A DNA stretch of 45,393 nt from Deltaproteobacteria bacterium (GTDB lineage Bacteria; Desulfobacterota; Binatia; DP-6). Made by a program: the position numbers and the translations under genes. This document shows positions 26,301 through 34,157 of this stretch, piece by piece. The DNA is taken from NCBI GenBank assembly GCA_005879585.1, contig VBKG01000316.1:1-45393 (forward strand). The letters are read 5' to 3'. The first letter of the stretch is position 1. Each line of letters begins with the position of its first letter. The notes beneath the pieces are model-generated. The model did not search any database. It saw only the letters and a program-made list of their open reading frames with translations, and had not been told where the DNA came from.

Positions 26301-28718
26301 GATGCCGCCTGTCCCGCCGATGCGTTCGCTCCTGCGTCGACGGTCTGCCGCGCCGCCGCAGGCATCTGCGACGTCGCGGAGAGCTGCACCGGCACGGCTG
26401 CCGCGTGTCCCACCGACGCGTTCAAGGCCGCGACCGTGGAATGTCGCGCCGCCGCCGGCGACTGCGACGTCGCCGAGAGCTGCAGCGGCGACAGCGCCGC
26501 CTGCCCGACCGATGCGTTCAAGCTCGCGACCGTCGAGTGCCGGCCCGCCGCTGGCGATTGCGACCTCGCCGAGAGCTGCAGCGGCGACAGCGCCGCCTGC
26601 CCGGTCGATGCGTTCAAGCCCGCCACCGTGGAATGCCGCCCCGCCGCCGGCGACTGCGACGTCGCCGAGAGCTGCACCGCCAACAGCGCCGCGTGCCCCG
26701 CTGACGCGCTCCGGCCGGCGACCTTCGAGTGCCGTCCGGCGGCCGGCGAGTGCGACGTCGCGGAGACCTGCACCGGCGCGAACGTCGCGTGCCCCGACGA
26801 CTCCTTCAAGGCGGCCACCGTCGAGTGCCGGCCCGCGGCCGGACCGTGCGACGTCGCCGAGACCTGCACGGGGGCGAGCACCGTCTGTCCCGCGGACGTG
26901 AAGAGCACCGCCACGTGCCGCCCGGCGGCCGGCGTGTGCGACGTCGCCGAGCAGTGTGACGGCGTCAGCAGCGACTGCCCCGCCGACGCCTTCGCGCCGA
27001 GCACCGTCGTGTGCCGTCCGGCCGCCAAAGCGTGCGACGCGGCGGAGAGCTGCACCGGTTCCAGCGCGGCATGCCCCGAGGACGCCTCTGCCCCCGAAGG
27101 CACCTCCTGTGACGACGGCAACGCATGCACGGCCGATGACGTGTGCCGCAGCGGCTCGTGTACGGGAGACGCGCGGATCCTCGAGGGCGCCGCGTGCAAC
27201 GACGGGAACTCCTGCACCGCGGACGACGCCTGTGAAGGCGGCGCCTGCATCGGTACGCCTCGCGCCGACGAATCCCCGTGCGACGACGGCAACCAGTGCA
27301 CGGGATCCGACACGTGCATAGCCGGCGACTGCGTCGGCGCCGGGCTCGACGACGACACCCCCTGCGACGACGCCAACGACTGCACGGAGCACGACAGCTG
27401 CCAGGGCGGCATCTGCGCCGGCACGCCGCTCGCGGACGAGACCCCGTGCAGCGACGCGAACGACTGCACCGAGAACGGCGTGTGCCGCGGGGGCCGGTGC
27501 GCCGGAACGGCACTCGCCGACGGCACCGCCTGCGACGACCTGAATGCCTGCACCGGCCTCGACACCTGCCAGAACGCCAAGTGTGTCGGTGCGCCGCAGG
27601 CTGCAGCGAGCGCGTGCGCGGACGACGCGAATCCCTGCACGCAGGACATCTGTGACGGCTCGGGAGCCTGCATCCACCCCGTGGATCAGAACGGCGCGAA
27701 CATCGTCTGCCGCGCCGCCGCCGGCGACTGCGACGCACCGGAGTTCTGCACCGGGTCGCGTGCCTATTGCCCGCCCGACGCGAAGAGCACGGAGATCTGC
27801 CGGCCCGCGGCCGGGGCCTGCGACGTCGCCGAGACCTGCGACGGAGTGAATGACGACTGCCCGGCAGACGCCGTCCTCCCGGCGAGCGTCGAGTGCCGGC
27901 CGGCGGCGGGCGACTGCGATGTCGCCGAGTTCTGCACCGGCGCCGACGCGAGCTGCCCGCTGGATGACGTCATGCCACCCACGGTCGAGTGCCGGCCGTC
28001 TGCCGGGCCGTGCGACGTGGCCGAGTTCTGCACCGGGACGCGTGCCCGGCCGACGTCCTGCTCCCGGCGGGCGCCGAATGCCGACCGGCGGCCGGCGACT
28101 GCGACATCGCCGAGAGCTGCTCCGGGTCGAGCGCCCTCTGCCCGGCCGATAGCTTCAAGCCGAGCAGCGTCGAGTGCCGGCCCGCCGCCGGCGACTGCGA
28201 CGTCTCGGAGAGCTGCACCGGGTCGAGCGCCGCTTGCCCCGAGGACACCTTCAAGCCGTCCACGGTGGAGTGCCGCGCGGCTGCCGGCGACTGCGACCTC
28301 GCCGAGCGGTGCACGGGCGCCGACGCCGCCTGCCCGCCGGACACGAAGAGCACCGCCGTCTGCCGGCTGGCGCGCGGCGAGTGCGATCTCGCCGAGAGCT
28401 GCGACGGGGTCGGCAACGACTGCCCGCCGGACGCGCAGAGCACCGCCGTCTGCCGGCCGGCGGTGGGCGCGTGCGACGTGCCCGAGACGTGCGACGGCAA
28501 GGGAGATTTCTGCCCGCCCGACGATATCCTACCGGCGGGCTTCGAGTGCCGCCCGTCGGCCGGCGACTGCGACGTCGCGGAGACCTGCGACGGGTCGGTG
28601 GGTGAGTGCCCGCCGGACGGGTTCCAGCCGAGCACGTTCGTCTGCCGTGCTTCGACCGGCGAGTGTGACCCCGAGGAGACCTGCACCGGCTCGACGGCCA
28701 CGTGCCCCGCGGACGTGA
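23397..28718 (+). CDS. Giant secreted disintegrin-like Cys-repeat protein, 5' part (frameshifted near 28037)
   Basis: The frame encodes 1773 residues, but only about the first 1545 make sense. The protein starts with a signal peptide (to about residue 36). A beta-sandwich-like domain follows (to about 255), of a type common in secreted deltaproteobacterial proteins (LVRNVGSASSGATGTTMAV). Next comes a CGNGIVDAGEQCDGG motif (DUF4215-like) and then a long array of Cys repeats. The main repeat is 'CR.AAG.CDVAE.CTG.SA.CPADAF......', about 32 residues with six Cys; 31 units begin in this frame. A second family, 'C.DGN.CT..D.C..G.C.G', runs from 27108 to 27707. At 28032-28042 a spacer that is normally 18 nt is 11 nt, so the frame slips into Arg/Pro/Ala-rich nonsense until the TGA at 28716. 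Extracellular adhesion or matrix function is likely but unproven. Confidence 0.8.
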   Translation: MRFGSTSTLARTLRLVPAAALLGLVAALSPSDAAAAIALVRNVGSASSGATGTTMAVTVPTGGIPAGHTLIVTATLDPQAGTVSCSDSKGNTYRTDVDVARGSGTDGVRTVVCSAAIRTALVAGNTVVMSHPSVMARAMNVAEFSGYLTPTLDRSASAGGDSGTVASGATAVTTQASELVIGTVGLETKHPDGYGSDATYISLPYVVSETVPNGTTKQVSLYTQYRITSTTGSFSTTGTIQPSRQWAAALATYKENCGNGIVDAGEQCDGGTCCTATCTFVASGTVCRTGGGVCDVAEACTGASATCPADAKRAAGTVCRAAAGPCDVAESCDGTSNGCPADGFAPAMTMCRAAAGDCDLPEYCTGSAAACPADTCKASGSGCPDDGNPCTADTCDGASMKCQHPAANAGAVCRASAGICDPAETCTGTSTSCPADARSPQGTTCRAAAGPCDLAETCDGTSATCPTDAFAPATTECRAATGECDVAELCTGSGASCPSDAKKAAGTACTDDGNVCTLDQCDGASAVCQHPAGNAGAVCRAAAGPCDVAETCSGSSASCPSDAKASHDTVCRPAAGPCDIAETCDGLADACPADAFAGATTMCRPAAGECDVAEFCDAQTPSCPADATKASGTACTDDGNPCTIDTCDGAGVCQHPAGNAGTVCRPAAGICDVAESCNGTDAACPADAFAPASTVCRAAAGICDVAETCTGSAAECPADAFQPSTVECRSAAGDCDMAETCTGGSAACPDDAFKPASVECRPAAGVCDMAESCTGTSAACPGDAFKPATTECRPAAGDCDVAESCTGASAGCPADTFKSTSVECRPVAGDCDVAESCTGSSAACPADAFKDSSVECRTVAGDCDVAESCTGSSAACPADAFKDSSVECRTAAGICDVAETCTGATATCPGDAFKPATVACRAAAGDCDMAESCTGASAACPADVLKPATVECRAAAGDCDVAESCTGTDAACPADAFAPASTVCRAAAGICDVAESCTGTAAACPTDAFKAATVECRAAAGDCDVAESCSGDSAACPTDAFKLATVECRPAAGDCDLAESCSGDSAACPVDAFKPATVECRPAAGDCDVAESCTANSAACPADALRPATFECRPAAGECDVAETCTGANVACPDDSFKAATVECRPAAGPCDVAETCTGASTVCPADVKSTATCRPAAGVCDVAEQCDGVSSDCPADAFAPSTVVCRPAAKACDAAESCTGSSAACPEDASAPEGTSCDDGNACTADDVCRSGSCTGDARILEGAACNDGNSCTADDACEGGACIGTPRADESPCDDGNQCTGSDTCIAGDCVGAGLDDDTPCDDANDCTEHDSCQGGICAGTPLADETPCSDANDCTENGVCRGGRCAGTALADGTACDDLNACTGLDTCQNAKCVGAPQAAASACADDANPCTQDICDGSGACIHPVDQNGANIVCRAAAGDCDAPEFCTGSRAYCPPDAKSTEICRPAAGACDVAETCDGVNDDCPADAVLPASVECRPAAGDCDVAEFCTGADASCPLDDVMPPTVECRPSAGPCDVAEFCTGTRARPTSCSRRAPNADRRPATATSPRAAPGRAPSARPIASSRAASSAGPPPATATSRRAAPGRAPLAPRTPSSRPRWSAARLPATATSPSGARAPTPPARRTRRAPPSAGWRAASAISPRAATGSATTARRTRRAPPSAGRRWARATCPRRATAREISARPTISYRRASSAARRPATATSRRPATGRWVSARRTGSSRARSSAVLRPASVTPRRPAPARRPRAPRT
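25875..26067 (+). repeat. 97-bp identical match between adjacent repeat units (96-bp period)
   Basis: 25875-25971 is identical to 25971-26067, base for base, whereas other neighbouring units differ at many synonymous sites. This points to a very recent unit duplication or gene conversion within the array. Confidence 0.9.
26294..26377 (+). repeat. 84-bp copy of 25430-25513, nine units upstream
   Basis: The segment is identical to 25430-25513. The offset is 864 bp, exactly nine 96-bp units. The flanks diverge at once, so the copying seems to be local conversion or an older block duplication with later divergence. Confidence 0.88.
27108..27707 (+). repeat. Second Cys-repeat family: seven units of C-x-DGN-x-CT type
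   Basis: Seven units of about 27-30 residues follow 'CDDGN.CT..D.C..G.C.GT....'. They have six Cys-like positions per unit and many Asp residues, reminiscent of EGF/TNFR-like disulfide-rich modules. The block interrupts the main array between units 27 and 28. Related single segments follow units 3, 6 and 9. Confidence 0.82.
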
Positions 28719-29371
28719 CGTCGGGCGATCAGGACGACGACGGCGTCTGCGATGCCATCGACAACTGCCAGACCATCGCCAACGCGGACCAGGCCGACAG
28801 CGACGGCGACGGGATCGGCGACGCGTGCGATCCGTGCAACGACGCCGAAGCCGCTCCGCTCATCGGGCCGGCGCTGAAGCTCGGCAAGCGCGGCGGCGCC
28901 ACGAGCGGCTCGCTCAAGCTCCGTGGCGGCATGAAGCTCGCCTATCCGTACGCGCCGGCGATCGATCCGCTGCGCAAGGGCATCCGCATCCTCGTCGAGG
29001 ACGCGCAGACCGGGCGGCTGATCGACGCGATCATCCCGGGTGGACCCTTCAATCCCGCGACCAAGGCGGGGTGGAAGGTGAACAAGGCACACAACCTCTG
29101 GGTCTACCGGAACGTCGGCCGCGCCGTCGCGCCGGTCGAGGGCATCACGAAGATCACCCTGAAGGACCTCTCGAGCACGAAGCCCGGCTACCTGACGATC
29201 ACCGTGGTCGGGAAGCGCGGCATGCGTGGGCGCGTGCATCTTCCGCTGCGCGTGACACTGGTGCTGGACTCGCCGATGGCGCTGACCGGGCAGTGCAGCG
29301 AGGGGATGTTCGCGGGACCGTCGCCGGCACCGGCCTGCGTCTCCCGCACAGACGGCGTGGTCTGCAAGTAG
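28037..29371 (+). CDS. Giant repeat protein, in-phase continuation after the frameshift
   Basis: Plus-strand codons from 28037 resume the repeat pattern exactly (ACPADVLLPAGAECRPAAGDCD) and give seven more full units. A thrombospondin type 3-like calcium-binding segment follows (DQDDDGVCDAIDNC and DSDGDGIGDACD). A C-terminal domain of about 170 residues comes last, without Cys until its end. That domain (LKLGKRGGATSGSLKLRGG, KGIRILVEDAQTGRLID, GYLTITVVGKRGM) resembles C-terminal beta domains on other secreted proteins of these bacteria; it may be a surface or sorting module, which is inference. If the 7-nt loss is an assembly error, or is bypassed, the joined protein would be about 1990 residues. 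If real, the C-terminal part has no obvious start of its own. Confidence 0.75.
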   Translation, partial: DACPADVLLPAGAECRPAAGDCDIAESCSGSSALCPADSFKPSSVECRPAAGDCDVSESCTGSSAACPEDTFKPSTVECRAAAGDCDLAERCTGADAACPPDTKSTAVCRLARGECDLAESCDGVGNDCPPDAQSTAVCRPAVGACDVPETCDGKGDFCPPDDILPAGFECRPSAGDCDVAETCDGSVGECPPDGFQPSTFVCRASTGECDPEETCTGSTATCPADVTSGDQDDDGVCDAIDNCQTIANADQADSDGDGIGDACDPCNDAEAAPLIGPALKLGKRGGATSGSLKLRGGMKLAYPYAPAIDPLRKGIRILVEDAQTGRLIDAIIPGGPFNPATKAGWKVNKAHNLWVYRNVGRAVAPVEGITKITLKDLSSTKPGYLTITVVGKRGMRGRVHLPLRVTLVLDSPMALTGQCSEGMFAGPSPAPACVSRTDGVVCK

Positions 29372-29375
29372 CGCA

Positions 29376-30341
29376 TCATCGAAAGTGATCGAAGCCCGGG
29401 CGGGGCGCCGCGAGCGGCCGCCCCGCCCGGTCGAGTAGTCGCACGACCGGCCGCCCCGCGACGATCCGACCGACCCGCGTGAGCCGGCACCCGAGACGCC
29501 GCCGCAGCCGCGGCAACGCGCGCTCGGCGCGCGGCGGCAGCGCGACCAGCAGCTCGTAGTCCTCGCCCGCCGTCGCCGCGAAGAGCGCCGCCGCGGGACC
29601 GCCGAACGCGCGCCGGCACGCGGCTGCGACAGGCAGGCACGCAGCGAGGAGCTCCGCGCCCGCGCCGCTCGCCCGGCAGAGATGACCGGCGTCCTGCACG
29701 AGGCCGTCGCTGACGTCGATCATCGCGTGCGCGAGCGGCGCCAGCAGACGCCCGGCGCGTAGCCGGAGGGGCGGCATCGGCCACGGTACCCGGCGGCCGG
29801 CTCGCAGCCGGCGCACGGCGAGCCCGGTGCGGCCGAGCGTGCCCGTCACGTACAGCGCGTCCCCGGCCCGAGCGCCGTCCCGGCCGACGATCGGCCCGCG
29901 CGCCTCGCCGAGCAGCGTGGCGGTGATCGCGAGGTGTGGGCCGCGGGCGAGGTTGCCGCCGACGAGGCGTGCCCCCGCGTCGCGCGCCGCCCGCGCGAAG
30001 CCCGTGACCAGCGCGTCGAGATCCGCGGCCGGCAGCGTGGCCGGCGCTTCGAGCGCCAGGAGCGCGAAGGTCGGCTCGCCGCCCATCGCCGCGAGGTCGC
30101 TCGCGTTGATCGCGAACGCGCGGCGGCCGAGCATCGCGGGCGACGCCCACCCGGCACGGAAATGGACGCCCTCGAGCAACGCGTCCGTCGTCAGCAGCAG
30201 CGCACCGCGTCCCGGACGGATGACGGCCGCATCGTCGCCGGGGCCGATCGCGACGCGGCGCGCGGCAGGCGCCGCTGCGAGACGGCGGACGACGCGCCCG
30301 ATCCACGCATGTTCGCCGACGTCGCGCAGGAGCCGCGCCAC
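29376..30341 (-). CDS. thiL: Thiamine-monophosphate kinase
   Basis: A 321-residue enzyme that phosphorylates thiamine monophosphate to thiamine diphosphate with ATP. All family signatures are visible: GPGDDAAVI, TTDALLEGVHF, INASDLAAMGGEP, VGGNLARGP, MIDVSDGLVQDAGHL and GEDYELL. The start is a GTG at 30341, seven bases after the dnaJ stop. The length suits ThiL, although the frame is open further upstream inside dnaJ. It is the last gene of the grpE-dnaK-dnaJ group. Its stop lies just beyond the end of the convergent repeat-protein gene. Confidence 0.93.
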   Translation of the reverse strand: MARLLRDVGEHAWIGRVVRRLAAAPAARRVAIGPGDDAAVIRPGRGALLLTTDALLEGVHFRAGWASPAMLGRRAFAINASDLAAMGGEPTFALLALEAPATLPAADLDALVTGFARAARDAGARLVGGNLARGPHLAITATLLGEARGPIVGRDGARAGDALYVTGTLGRTGLAVRRLRAGRRVPWPMPPLRLRAGRLLAPLAHAMIDVSDGLVQDAGHLCRASGAGAELLAACLPVAAACRRAFGGPAAALFAATAGEDYELLVALPPRAERALPRLRRRLGCRLTRVGRIVAGRPVVRLLDRAGRPLAAPRPGFDHFR

Positions 30342-30348
30342 GCGCGTG

Positions 30349-31455
30349 TCAGCCGAGCACGGACTTGACCTTCTCGAGGAAGCTCTTCGAGAGCGGATGA
30401 ACCTCTTCGCCCGAGAGTCGCGCGAACTCTTCGAGCAGGTCGCGCTGGCGCGCCGAGAGCTTCTTCGGCGTTTCGACCAGCACACGGACGAGCTCGTCGC
30501 CGCGCCCGTAGCCGTTGAGATCGGGGATGCCCTGCCCCTTCAGACGGAAGACCTGACCCGACTGCGTGCCGGCGGGGATCTTCACGCGCGCCGTGCCTTC
30601 GAGAGTAGGGACCTCGAGCTCGGAGCCGAGCGCCGCCTGCGTGATGCTGATCGGCACCTCGCAGACGATGTCCCGGGCCTCGCGTACGAACAGCGGATGC
30701 TCGCGCACGTGGAGCAGCACGTACAGGTCGCCCGCGGGGCCGCCGTTCATGCCCGGCTCGCCCTCGCTGCGAAGCTTCAGGCGCGAGCCGGCGTCGACGC
30801 CGGCGGGAATCTTGATGTTCAGCTGATGCGTCCGGCGCTGCGCGCCCGCGCCGCCGCACGCGGCGCACGGGCTCGCGATGATAGTGCCTTGCCCGTTGCA
30901 GTGGCCGCACGTCTTCGCGATCGAGAAGAACCCCTGCTGGAAGCGCACCTGCCCCGAGCCGCGACACTGCGGGCACGTCTTCGGAGCGGTCCCCGGCTTG
31001 GCGCCACGGCCTCCGCACGTCTCGCATGCGGATAGGCGAGGCACGGCGATCGTCTTCTCGCAGCCGAAGGCGGCCTCCTCGAACGTGACCTCGAGGTCGT
31101 AGCGGAGATCCTGTCCGCGCCGCGCCCGGGTGCGCCCGCGCGTGCGGCCCGTACCGAAGAAGTCGCCGAAGAGGTCGCCGAGGATGTCCTCGAAGCCGGC
31201 GCCGAACTCGAAGCCGCCGACCCCGCCGCCCTGCTCGAAGGCGGCGTGTCCGAAGCGGTTGTACATCGACCGCCGCTCGGCATCCGACAGCACCTGATAG
31301 GCTTCGGCGAGCTCCCTGAAGCGCTCCTCCGCCTTGCGGTTTCCGGGATTCTTGTCGGGATGGTGCTGGTGCGCGAGCTTCCGGAAGGCCTTCTTGATCT
31401 CCTCATCCGTCGCGTCGCGCGAGACGCCGAGTACCTCGTAGTAGTCGCGCTTCAT
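30349..31455 (-). CDS. dnaJ: Chaperone protein DnaJ
   Basis: A 368-residue type I J-protein. It has a J domain (1-70) with His32-Pro33-Asp34, a Gly/Phe-rich linker (75-100), four zinc-binding CxxCxGxG repeats starting at Cys144 ([32 protein letters not shown]) and a C-terminal substrate-binding region. It delivers unfolded proteins to DnaK and stimulates its ATPase. It follows dnaK on the same strand after an 89-base spacer holding a hairpin. The ATG at 31455 gives the canonical [11 protein letters not shown] start. Confidence 0.96.
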   Translation of the reverse strand: MKRDYYEVLGVSRDATDEEIKKAFRKLAHQHHPDKNPGNRKAEERFRELAEAYQVLSDAERRSMYNRFGHAAFEQGGGVGGFEFGAGFEDILGDLFGDFFGTGRTRGRTRARRGQDLRYDLEVTFEEAAFGCEKTIAVPRLSACETCGGRGAKPGTAPKTCPQCRGSGQVRFQQGFFSIAKTCGHCNGQGTIIASPCAACGGAGAQRRTHQLNIKIPAGVDAGSRLKLRSEGEPGMNGGPAGDLYVLLHVREHPLFVREARDIVCEVPISITQAALGSELEVPTLEGTARVKIPAGTQSGQVFRLKGQGIPDLNGYGRGDELVRVLVETPKKLSARQRDLLEEFARLSGEEVHPLSKSFLEKVKSVLG

Positions 31456-31466
31456 ACGAACGAAAC

Positions 31467-31497
31467 GGCCCTCACCCGCCCGCGGCAGGTGAGGGCC
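31467..31497 (-). terminator. Hairpin between dnaK and dnaJ
   Basis: GGCCCTCACC (31467-31476) pairs perfectly with GGTGAGGGCC (31488-31497) around an 11-base loop. In the minus-strand transcript it is followed by GTTTCGTT, a weak U-rich tail. It may be a partial terminator or an mRNA processing/stability structure that lowers dnaJ relative to dnaK. Confidence 0.55.
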
Positions 31498-31544
31498 TGT
31501 CTACTATCCACATCCCGTTCCCGCAAGCAAAACGGGCTCGTTCG

Positions 31545-33470
31545 CTATTCCTTGACCTCTTCGAACTCCGCCTCGACGACGTCCTCCTTGCTCTTCCCGT
31601 CGGCGGTCGGGCCGTCGCCGGGCGGCTGCTGGCCGCGGTCGGCGTCCGCGCCGTGTCCGCCCTGCGACGCCTTGGCGTACATGCTCTCCGCGAGCTTGTG
31701 CGACGCGCGCGCCAGGGCGTCGGTCGCGGTCTGCATGCGGCCCGCGTCCTGCGATTCGAGCGCCTTCTTCGCATCGGCGAGTGCGCCGTCGATGGCGCTC
31801 CGCGCCGCGGCGTCGAGCGAGCCGCCGTGCTCGGCAAGCGTCTTCTCAGTCTGGTAGACGAGACTGTCGAGCTGGTTCCGCGCATCCGCGACTTCGCGCT
31901 TGCGCTTGTCCTCGTCGGCGTGCAGCTCGGCTTCCTTCACCATCCGCTCGATCTCGTCCTTCGCAAGGCCGCTCGACGCGGTGATCTGGATGGACTGCTC
32001 CTTGCCGGTCCCAAGGTCCTTGGCGCCGACGTGAACGATCCCGTTCGCGTCGATGTCGAAGGTGACCTCGACCTGCGGAATGCCGCGCGGCGCGGGTGGG
32101 ATGCCGACGAGATCGAACTGGCCGAGGAGCTTGTTGTCGGCGGCCATCTCGCGCTCGCCCTGGAACACGCGAATGGTGACGGCCGATTGGTTGTCCGCCG
32201 CGGTCGAGAAGATCTGGCTCTTCCGCGTGGGAATGGTCGTGTTCTTCTCGATCAGCTTGGTGAAGACACCGCCGAGGGTCTCGATGCCGAGCGAAAGCGG
32301 CGTCACGTCGAGCAGGAGGACATCCTTCACCTCGCCGCGCAGGACGGCGCCCTGGATCGCCGCGCCGACCGCTACGACCTCGTCGGGGTTGACGCCCCTG
32401 TGCGGCTCCTTGGAAAAGAGCTTCTTCACGCGGGCCTGGACCGCCGGCATGCGCGTCATGCCGCCCACCAGCACGACCTCGTCGATCTGTCGCGTGGTGA
32501 GGCCAGCGTCCTTGAGTGCCGTGACGCACGGGCCCTCGAGGCGATCCAGCAGGTCGGCGCACAGCGCCTCGAGCTTGGCGCGCGTGAGCTTCATGGTGAG
32601 ATGCTTCGGCCCGCTCTGGTCTGCGGTGATGAACGGCAGGTTGATGTCCGTCTCGGTCACCGTCGACAGCTCGCACTTGGCCTTCTCGGCGGCCTCCTTC
32701 AGGCGCTGGAGCGCCATCCGGTCCTTGCGCAGGTCGATGCCCTGATCTTTCTTGAACTCGTCGGCGAGGTAGTCCATGACGCGCTGGTCGAAATCCTCGC
32801 CGCCGAGGAAGGTGTCGCCGTGGGTGGCCTTCACCTCGAAGACGCCCTCGCCGATCTCGAGGATCGACATGTCGAAGGTGCCGCCGCCGAGATCGAAGAC
32901 CGCGATCTTCTCGTCCTTCTTCTTGTCGAGCCCGTATGCCAGCGAGGCGGCTGTCGGCTCGTTGATGATGCGCAGCACGTTCAGGCCGGCGATCTTGCCC
33001 GCATCCTTCGTCGCCTGCCGCTGGCTGTCGTTGAAGTAGGCCGGCACGGTCACCACGGCGTCGGTCACCTTCTCGCCGAGATGATCCTCCGCCGTCTGCT
33101 TCATCTTCTGGAGGATGAACGCCGAGATCTCCGCCGGGCTGTAGCGGCGGCCGCGGACCTCGACCCACGCGTCGCCGTTGTCCGCCCGCACGATCTTGTA
33201 CGGGAGGACCTTCATCGCCTTCTGCACCTCCGCGTCCTCGAACCGGCGACCGATCAGGCGCTTGATGGCGAAGATCGTATTCTCCGGATTGGTGATTGCC
33301 TGCCGGCGGGCGATCTGACCGGCGAGCCGCTCGCCGCTCTCCGTGAATGCCACGACCGAGGGCGTGATCCGGCTGCCCTCGGCATTGGTGAGAACGACAG
33401 GGTCGCCGCCCTCCATGATCGCGACCACGGAGTTCGTGGTCCCGAGGTCGATTCCGATCACCTTGGCCAT
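31545..33470 (-). CDS. dnaK: Chaperone protein DnaK (Hsp70)
   Basis: A 641-residue Hsp70. The ATPase domain begins [10 protein letters not shown] and contains [32 protein letters not shown] and FDLGGGTFD. The linker [14 protein letters not shown] leads to the substrate-binding domain. The C-terminus has the acidic DnaK tail ending EAEFEEVKE. Lengths and motifs are standard. It lies 24 bases downstream of grpE and is followed by dnaJ, so the group should be expressed together as a heat-shock operon. Confidence 0.97.
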   Translation of the reverse strand: MAKVIGIDLGTTNSVVAIMEGGDPVVLTNAEGSRITPSVVAFTESGERLAGQIARRQAITNPENTIFAIKRLIGRRFEDAEVQKAMKVLPYKIVRADNGDAWVEVRGRRYSPAEISAFILQKMKQTAEDHLGEKVTDAVVTVPAYFNDSQRQATKDAGKIAGLNVLRIINEPTAASLAYGLDKKKDEKIAVFDLGGGTFDMSILEIGEGVFEVKATHGDTFLGGEDFDQRVMDYLADEFKKDQGIDLRKDRMALQRLKEAAEKAKCELSTVTETDINLPFITADQSGPKHLTMKLTRAKLEALCADLLDRLEGPCVTALKDAGLTTRQIDEVVLVGGMTRMPAVQARVKKLFSKEPHRGVNPDEVVAVGAAIQGAVLRGEVKDVLLLDVTPLSLGIETLGGVFTKLIEKNTTIPTRKSQIFSTAADNQSAVTIRVFQGEREMAADNKLLGQFDLVGIPPAPRGIPQVEVTFDIDANGIVHVGAKDLGTGKEQSIQITASSGLAKDEIERMVKEAELHADEDKRKREVADARNQLDSLVYQTEKTLAEHGGSLDAAARSAIDGALADAKKALESQDAGRMQTATDALARASHKLAESMYAKASQGGHGADADRGQQPPGDGPTADGKSKEDVVEAEFEEVKE

Positions 33471-33494
33471 CTGACGGTCTCCTTCCGCGCGGCT

Positions 33495-34073
33495 TTAACC
33501 ACGGGCCTTGTCCTTGGCAAGTTTGGCGTCGCTCGCAGGGGCCTTGGAGACGCTCACCAGCGCCGGGCGCAGGAGCCGTTCGTTCAGCACGTAGCCGGGC
33601 TGGTGCTGTTCGAGGACGCGGTTCGGCTCGAGATCCGGGGTCTCGACGTGGGCGACGGCCTCGTGGTGGGTCGGGTCGAAGGCCGCGCCGGCGGCGTCCA
33701 CCTTGGTCACGCCGTGACGCTCGAGGACGTCTGCCAACCCCTTCAAGACGAGTTCGAGGCCGGCGACGATCGACTGTCCATTTCCGCCCTGGCGGGCGTG
33801 CTCGAGCGCGCGCTCGAGGTTGTCGACGACTGGCAGCAGGTCACGGAGGAAGCTCTCGTTGGCGAAACGGACCGCCTCGGCGCGTTCCCGCGCCATCCGC
33901 TTCTTGAAGTTGTCGAGCTCCGCGGCGGCCCGGAGCCAGCGATCGTGGTTCTGGCGCGCTTCCTCGCGCGCGGCGGCGAGCGCCTCGCCTCCTCCTGCGT
34001 CGGGGCGGGCCACCTCGTCTGCCGCGACCGCTTCCTCGTCCGCTTCCGGGCGGTCGTCCTTGCCGTCCACCAT
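33495..34073 (-). CDS. grpE: Nucleotide exchange factor GrpE
   Basis: A 192-residue dimeric cochaperone that releases ADP from DnaK. The N-terminus is acidic and disordered, followed by a long coiled coil (HDRWLRAAAELDNFKKRMARE) and the conserved FLRDLLPVVDNLERAL. The C-terminal beta domain has DPTHHEAVA and VLEQHQPGYVLNERLLRPA. It heads the chaperone operon. The start at ATG 34073 is the first Met in a sensible position; no clear Shine-Dalgarno precedes it. No hrcA gene lies upstream. Confidence 0.94.
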   Translation of the reverse strand: MVDGKDDRPEADEEAVAADEVARPDAGGGEALAAAREEARQNHDRWLRAAAELDNFKKRMARERAEAVRFANESFLRDLLPVVDNLERALEHARQGGNGQSIVAGLELVLKGLADVLERHGVTKVDAAGAAFDPTHHEAVAHVETPDLEPNRVLEQHQPGYVLNERLLRPALVSVSKAPASDAKLAKDKARG

Positions 34074-34082
34074 CCAGCCGCC

Positions 34083-34111
34083 GACGTAGGCACCAGAACC
34101 CTGTTTGTCAA
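34083..34111 (-). promoter_or_regulatory. Candidate grpE operon promoter
   Basis: On the minus strand a perfect TTGACA (34111-34106) is followed after 17 bases by TACGTC (34088-34083), a weak -10. The preceding C gives CTTGACA, which also resembles the sigma-32 -35 box, but no CCCCAT-type -10 is present. The predicted start of transcription would be only a few bases before the ATG at 34073, implying an almost leaderless mRNA. No CIRCE element is visible. Confidence 0.35.
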
Positions 34112-34157
34112 GTTGCGGATGAGGGAGGCGAGTGATACGCACCGCTCGGTCGCGCTC

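Larger units (their letters stand above)
24255..28718 (+). repeat. Array of about 38 disintegrin-like Cys-repeat units
   Basis: Counting by eye gives 38 units of pattern CR-x(4)-G... CD-x(3)-E-x-C ... CP-x-D. Units 10 to 24 are exactly 96 bp each. Units 3, 6 and 9 carry an inserted 'CTDDGN.CT...CDGA..CQHPAGNAG' segment. The period, open frame and codon-level variation show that this is a protein-coding repeat, not CRISPR or satellite DNA. Confidence 0.9.

Noticed and set aside
25250..27673. An 807-codon open frame on the minus strand inside the repeat array
   Set aside because: It mirrors the Cys repeats of the plus strand; the periodic high-GC sequence removes stops on both strands. It has no Shine-Dalgarno, signal peptide or known motif, while the plus frame has all of these.
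24255..28718. The regular 96-bp period looked at first like a CRISPR or satellite array
   Set aside because: The units are not identical direct repeats with unique spacers. They keep one reading frame, and changes are mostly synonymous or conservative around fixed Cys codons.
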